Source of the DNA: Fusobacterium sp. IOR10
GTDB lineage: Bacteria > Fusobacteriota > Fusobacteriia > Fusobacteriales > Fusobacteriaceae
Direction of reading: 5' to 3'
Assembly: GCF_010367435.1 (NCBI RefSeq)
Contig: NZ_WJWY01000006.1
Span: 28,621 to 92,620, forward strand
Length of the DNA stretch: 64,000 bases
Part shown: positions 60,902-64,000 of the stretch, piece by piece
Position numbering within the stretch: position 1 is the first letter of the stretch
Layout: the number at the start of each line of letters is the position of its first letter
Position numbers and translations under genes: made by a program
The notes under the pieces: generated by a model
What the model was told of the DNA's origin: nothing
The model's database searches: none
The model's input: only the letters and a program-made list of their open reading frames with translations

Positions 60902-61669
60902 TTATTTTACCTCCAATAACTCTTTTGCTTTATAAACTATAATTCCACATGCCATAGCTACATTTAATGACTCAGCACTTCCATATATAGGTATAATTAT
61001 TTTTTCATCTGATGCATCTATTATATTTCTAGAAATTCCATTTCCTTCATTTCCAAAGATAATTGCATTTTTTTCTGTTAGTTTCATTTGATTATATAAA
61101 ATTGAATCCTTTTCTAAAGTTGCACTGATCATTTTATAATTATTTGACTGTAAAAAAGAAATTAAAGATTCATCATCAATATAGTATAAATTAATATTGA
61201 ATATTGATCCCATGGTACTTCTTATGGTCTTCTCATTATAGGCATCTACGCTTCCCTTTGTAAGGATTATATCTCGTAGCCCTGCAGCATCAACTGTTCT
61301 TATTATAGTTCCTAGATTCCCTGGATCAGATACTTTATCTAAAACAACAACATTGTCTTCTATATTTTTTATGTCCTTAACCTCGTAGGAATATACTAGT
61401 ATTATACCTTGAGAATTTTCTTGGGAAGAAATATTTGAAAATAATGAAGAGGGAAGTATAATTTTCTCACAACTAAACTTTTCTATTCTATCCTCTATCC
61501 TCTTATAATCAAAATCCTCATCTATAATAATGTACTTGGGACTTCTACTAAAATCTAAAAATTTAATTCCCTCTGCTAGGAACAATTTTTCAATATCTCT
61601 ATATTTCTTTTGTTTTAATTTTTTAATTCTTTTAAAAGTATTATTTTCTTTACTGTTTATATATAACAT
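60902..61669 (-). CDS. SpoU/TrmH-family rRNA 2'-O-methyltransferase
   Basis: A SAM-dependent methyltransferase of about 255 residues with a knot fold. An N-terminal substrate-binding domain (about 1-95: YRDIEKLFLAEGIKFLDF) is followed by the SPOUT domain with its three motifs: VLDKVSDPGNLGTIIRTVDAAG, IFGNEGNGIS and IIPIYGSAESLNVAMACGIIVY. Related proteins modify 23S rRNA. The ATG at 61669 follows AAAGG; the frame opens 22 codons earlier with no site. A near-perfect TATAAT on the plus strand opposite belongs to the divergent VOC gene. Confidence 0.88.
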   Translation of the reverse strand: MLYINSKENNTFKRIKKLKQKKYRDIEKLFLAEGIKFLDFSRSPKYIIIDEDFDYKRIEDRIEKFSCEKIILPSSLFSNISSQENSQGIILVYSYEVKDIKNIEDNVVVLDKVSDPGNLGTIIRTVDAAGLRDIILTKGSVDAYNEKTIRSTMGSIFNINLYYIDDESLISFLQSNNYKMISATLEKDSILYNQMKLTEKNAIIFGNEGNGISRNIIDASDEKIIIPIYGSAESLNVAMACGIIVYKAKELLEVK

Positions 61670-61774
61670 GGCTTTTCCTTTTATAATGTTTTGTAAGTAT
61701 AATCTTATTGTATCATTAAATATAGAATATTTCAATGAAATCTATTTCTCCCTTCTTAAGATATTTTTATTTCC

Positions 61775-61799
61775 TAACCTATAGGTTAACTGATATAAT
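61775..61799 (+). promoter_or_regulatory. Perfect 14-bp palindrome at the VOC gene promoter
   Basis: TAACCTATAGGTTA (61775-61788) is self-complementary and stands five bases upstream of a perfect TATAAT (61794-61799), within the spacer of a weak promoter for the gene at 61831. Such a place suits a repressor or a MerR-type activator. Confidence 0.6.
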
Positions 61800-61830
61800 A
61801 TAGAAAAAGAATATTAATAAGGAGAGATAA

Positions 61831-62211
61831 ATGATAATTGAACACATTGCTATTTGGACAAAGAATATTGAGATTATGAAAAATTTCTACTGTGATTTTT
61901 TCAATGGAAGGTCTAATAATATGTATGAAAATAATAAAAAAGGTTTTAAGTCCTACTTTATAACCTTCACCAATGGATGTAGGTTGGAGCTAATGGAGTC
62001 CACTAATATAAAAGAAGAGGGAAACCCTTTAACTTTTGGCATTGCTCACATAGCCTTTAAAATTGGAAGTGAAAAGGAAGTTGATAAACTTACTGATTCT
62101 TTTAGAAATAAAGGTTTTACAATAATAGGCAATCCTAGAACTACTGGGGATGGATATTATGAAAGTATAATTTTAGATCCAGAAGGAAATACTATTGAGT
62201 TAGTAGCCTAG
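61831..62211 (+). CDS. VOC (glyoxalase/dioxygenase) family protein
   Basis: A 126-residue member of the VOC superfamily. Metal-site residues include H5 (IIEHIAIWTKNIE), E in CRLELME, H in GIAHIAFKIG and E in NTIELVA, with the usual beta-alpha-beta-beta-beta module repeated twice. The pattern (H-E-H-E) suits lactoylglutathione lyase or an antibiotic-resistance protein of fosfomycin type; the family cannot be narrowed. Preceded by AAGGAGAG. Lies next to a palindrome. Confidence 0.85.
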   Translation: MIIEHIAIWTKNIEIMKNFYCDFFNGRSNNMYENNKKGFKSYFITFTNGCRLELMESTNIKEEGNPLTFGIAHIAFKIGSEKEVDKLTDSFRNKGFTIIGNPRTTGDGYYESIILDPEGNTIELVA

Positions 62212-62291
62212 ACTCTATTGATTTATTGTTGAAAAGGGTTTAATATATGTATGAGAGTTATATACTAATTACAAGATAATTTAGGAGATAT

Positions 62292-63350
62292 ATGAAAAAA
62301 ATAATCGTACATTATGATATGGATTCCTTCTATGCTTCCATTGAAATGAGAGACAATGAAAAATATAAAAATAGACCTTTAGTTGTTGCAGGGGGAGTAG
62401 TCACCACTGCTAATTATATGGCTAGAAAATTTGGCCTTCATTCTGCCATGTCCACATATGAAGCAAAAAAATTATGTCCTAACTTAGTTGTTGTTCCTGT
62501 TAACAAGAAAAAATATTCCTATGAATCAAATAGGATTCATGAGCTTGTTTTAAAAATAACTCATAAAATAGAATTTATAGCCCTTGATGAGGGATATATA
62601 GATATGACTGATGTTATCCATAATTATGATTCAATAGAAAAATTTGGAGAAGTTTTTAGAAAGAGAATATTTGAAATAACAGGTTTAACTTGTTCAATAG
62701 GAATTGGATTTAATAAACTAACTGCTAAAATTGCTAGTGATATAAATAAACCTGGTGGCCAATATATTTTTAAAACTGAGGAAGAGTTCACTGAATATAT
62801 GAAGGATAAATCAATTAGAAAAATTCAAGGGGTAGGTAAAAAATTTGAGAAAATTTTAAATAAAAACAAAATATATATTGTTGAAGATATTTTAAAATAT
62901 ACTTATAAGGAACTTGTTGGAAAATATGGTGAGTCTAGAGGTAAACTTCTTTATTTATCTAGTAGAGGTATTGATCATAGGGAAGTAAAATATAATAGAC
63001 CAACTCACTCAATAGGAAATGAATCTACTTTTTCTTTTCCAATATCAACAGAAGAGGAAATAGCTAAGAATATAGATGATATTTATGATAAAAGTTTTAA
63101 TAGAGTTATCTCTAAAAATTTTCTTATTCAAACTGTTTCCATAAAAGTAAGATATGATAATATGAAGACAATTAGTAAATCAAAAACTATTAGTTTTCCA
63201 ACTAAGGATAAAGAGTTTCTTAGGTTTATAGTTGATGAACTCTTAGAAACAATAGACTTTAAGGATAAAAAAATTAGGCTTTTAGGAATATCTTTTAAAA
63301 ATTTAGTGAAAGAGGAAACTAGGCAATTAAAATTAAAAATGATTCGTTGA
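62292..63350 (+). CDS. dinB: DNA polymerase IV (Y family)
   Basis: Error-prone translesion polymerase of 352 residues. The catalytic acidic residues are D9 in VHYDMDSFYASIE, and D99-E100 in FIALDEGYID. The fingers and thumb follow, with the helix-hairpin-helix RKIQGVGKKFEKIL around residue 178 and the little-finger domain. The C-terminal QLKLK is a weak version of the beta-clamp binding motif. The start has an AGGAGAT site. Its stop codon overlaps the -35 element of the next promoter. Confidence 0.94.
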   Translation: MKKIIVHYDMDSFYASIEMRDNEKYKNRPLVVAGGVVTTANYMARKFGLHSAMSTYEAKKLCPNLVVVPVNKKKYSYESNRIHELVLKITHKIEFIALDEGYIDMTDVIHNYDSIEKFGEVFRKRIFEITGLTCSIGIGFNKLTAKIASDINKPGGQYIFKTEEEFTEYMKDKSIRKIQGVGKKFEKILNKNKIYIVEDILKYTYKELVGKYGESRGKLLYLSSRGIDHREVKYNRPTHSIGNESTFSFPISTEEEIAKNIDDIYDKSFNRVISKNFLIQTVSIKVRYDNMKTISKSKTISFPTKDKEFLRFIVDELLETIDFKDKKIRLLGISFKNLVKEETRQLKLKMIR

Positions 63351-63376
63351 CAATCAAATATTTAAGTTGGTATAAT
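63347..63376 (+). promoter_or_regulatory. Consensus promoter of the SufC-like gene
   Basis: A perfect TTGACA (63347-63352) overlaps the dinB stop codon, followed by an 18-nt spacer and a perfect TATAAT (63371-63376), 62 nt upstream of the ATPase start. The strength suggests a well-expressed operon before the IS insertion. Confidence 0.8.
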
Positions 63377-63437
63377 AATAAATAGGGAAAATTTAGGAAA
63401 GCTTAATAAAATTACACAGCTAAAGGGAGGAGTTAAT

Positions 63438-63881
63438 ATGGCAGTTTTGTCATTAAATAATGTTCATCTTAGTATGAGAGATGAGCTAGGAGAAAATAAG
63501 ATATTAGATGGTGTTTCGTTAGAATTTGATCCAAAGAAAATTTATGTTATCACTGGACCAAATGGTGGAGGAAAATCAACATTAGCAAAATATATTATGG
63601 GAATTGAAAATGGTGAAGAGGGAAGTTTAACCCTTGATGGGGAAGATATTACTAACTCAACTATTGTGGAAAGAAGTAAAAAAGGAATTGGGTATGCTTT
63701 CCAAACTCCAGCTAGGTTTAAAGGATTAAAGGTTAGAAAATTACTTGAATTATCAAAGGGAGATGCAAATAAAAATATTTATAAACCTTTGAAGGATGTT
63801 GGACTTTGTCCAGAGGATTATCTTGATAGAACCTTAGATGATAGCTTTTCTGGGGGAGAAATAAAAAGAATTGAAATGTAG
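63438..63881 (+). pseudogene. SufC-like ABC ATPase, interrupted by an IS element
   Basis: Only the first about 146 codons remain. Walker A GPNGGGKST (39-47) and the ABC signature SFSGGEIKR are present, with the SufC-like FQTPARFKGLKVRKLL between; Walker B and the switch region are missing. The frame ends at TAG because it runs four bases into an IS3-family element that starts at 63877; the native codons stop at 63876. SufC drives iron-sulfur cluster assembly, and a partner such as SufB would be expected downstream, outside this window. The start has GGGAGGAG. Promoter at 63347. Confidence 0.8.
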
Positions 63882-64000
63882 TGCACCCAAAATCTTAGAC
63901 AAATAAGATGGAGGGTGCATTTCTTATGTCCAAATTAACAAATAAACAAAAAATAGAAATTTATGAAAGAAGGTTGAAAGGAGAAACAGTAAAATCTTTA
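63877..64000 (+). mobile_element. Left end of an IS3/IS150-type insertion sequence, cut by window edge
   Basis: The end reads TGTAGTGCACCCAAAATC, the TG-starting inverted-repeat end typical of this group, directly abutting the broken SufC-like gene. A transposase ORF begins at 63926. A hairpin at 63882-63919 (TGCACCC-N3-ATCTTA, six-base loop, TAAGAT-N3-GGGTGCA) contains the GGAGGG site of that ORF in its 3' arm, so outside transcripts could not translate it. The right end is not in the window. Confidence 0.85.
63926..64000 (+). CDS. IS3-family transposase OrfA, N-terminus only
   Basis: Open frame MSKLTNKQKIEIYERRLKGETVKSL running off the window, the usual helix-turn-helix start of an IS3/IS150-type OrfA. 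A GGAGGG site lies ten bases before the ATG, inside the hairpin described for the element. The catalytic OrfB would lie beyond the edge. Confidence 0.8.
   Translation, partial: MSKLTNKQKIEIYERRLKGETVKSL

Overview
The window is AT-rich bacterial chromosome with strong GGAGG-type ribosome binding sites and a bias to AGA, TTA and AAA codons. It also uses TTG and GTG starts where a good Shine-Dalgarno decides them (for example 6403, 48410, 50969, 57122, 60900). It carries GshF, RNase M5, a CIRCE-controlled clpB, several MATE pumps, and small anaerobe-type redox genes (rubredoxin, CoA-disulfide reductase with rhodanese). Together these suggest a low-GC anaerobe or fermenter, most likely Fusobacteriota, with Clostridia as the alternative. 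That lineage is inference; there is no rRNA in the window to settle it. No tRNA, rRNA or CRISPR array was seen.

Layout. 1-4100 (minus): a riboflavin operon, ribH-ribD-ribE-ribBA, behind a sigma70 promoter, FMN riboswitch and intrinsic terminator. 4106-8419 (minus): a glutamate/Na+ symporter, a D-glutamate cyclase-like protein, a MATE pump and a siroheme-type dehydrogenase; a 55-bp relic of the symporter gene lies just before the MATE stop. 8615-16601: a MerR regulator with a PLP decarboxylase, a CynX-type transporter, an aldehyde dehydrogenase, RNase M5, a METTL25-like methyltransferase, an EamA transporter and a 53-residue ORF. 16663-20279: clpB, PTS IIA-Glc and acylphosphatase. 20283-25307 (minus): a MATE-MATE-gshF operon behind a large palindrome. 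25436-27938: a TSUP exporter, a DUF523 protein and a DUF2249-CMD fusion.

28032-34040 holds a CaiB-type gene and an nhaC-iadA unit. A clear -24/-12 (sigma54) promoter lies upstream of nhaC, opposite a divergent sigma54 activator gene, so the pair looks like a self-contained regulated peptide or isoaspartate module. 34108-41229: YjdM, QueH, a YhcC-type radical SAM protein, CoA-disulfide reductase, a cyclase-family hydrolase, rubredoxin, a frameshifted DUF3298-type lipoprotein, and a MarR regulator followed by an AcuI/YhdH reductase whose promoter carries a palindrome. 41391-43181: a class II Fic protein and a LysE-type exporter.

43212-47597 (minus) is the most unusual operon: panC-panD-BASS transporter followed by divergent CitE-like and CitF-like proteins, without citD, citC, citX or citG. 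47943-53436: Ogt, a SulP permease, a tyrosine recombinase with repeated and inverted TAGGACT sites around it, an RsuA-type pseudouridine synthase and a fourth MATE pump. 53636-57985: an unknown 183-residue protein behind a palindrome, a DUF3100 membrane protein with a small membrane partner and an M20 amidohydrolase, and a second EamA transporter. 58058-63350: a nitroreductase, a YwqK-type MORN protein, a YbaK editing protein, a HAD phosphatase with an rRNA methyltransferase, a VOC protein and DNA polymerase IV. At the right edge an IS3-family element interrupts a SufC-like ABC ATPase gene.
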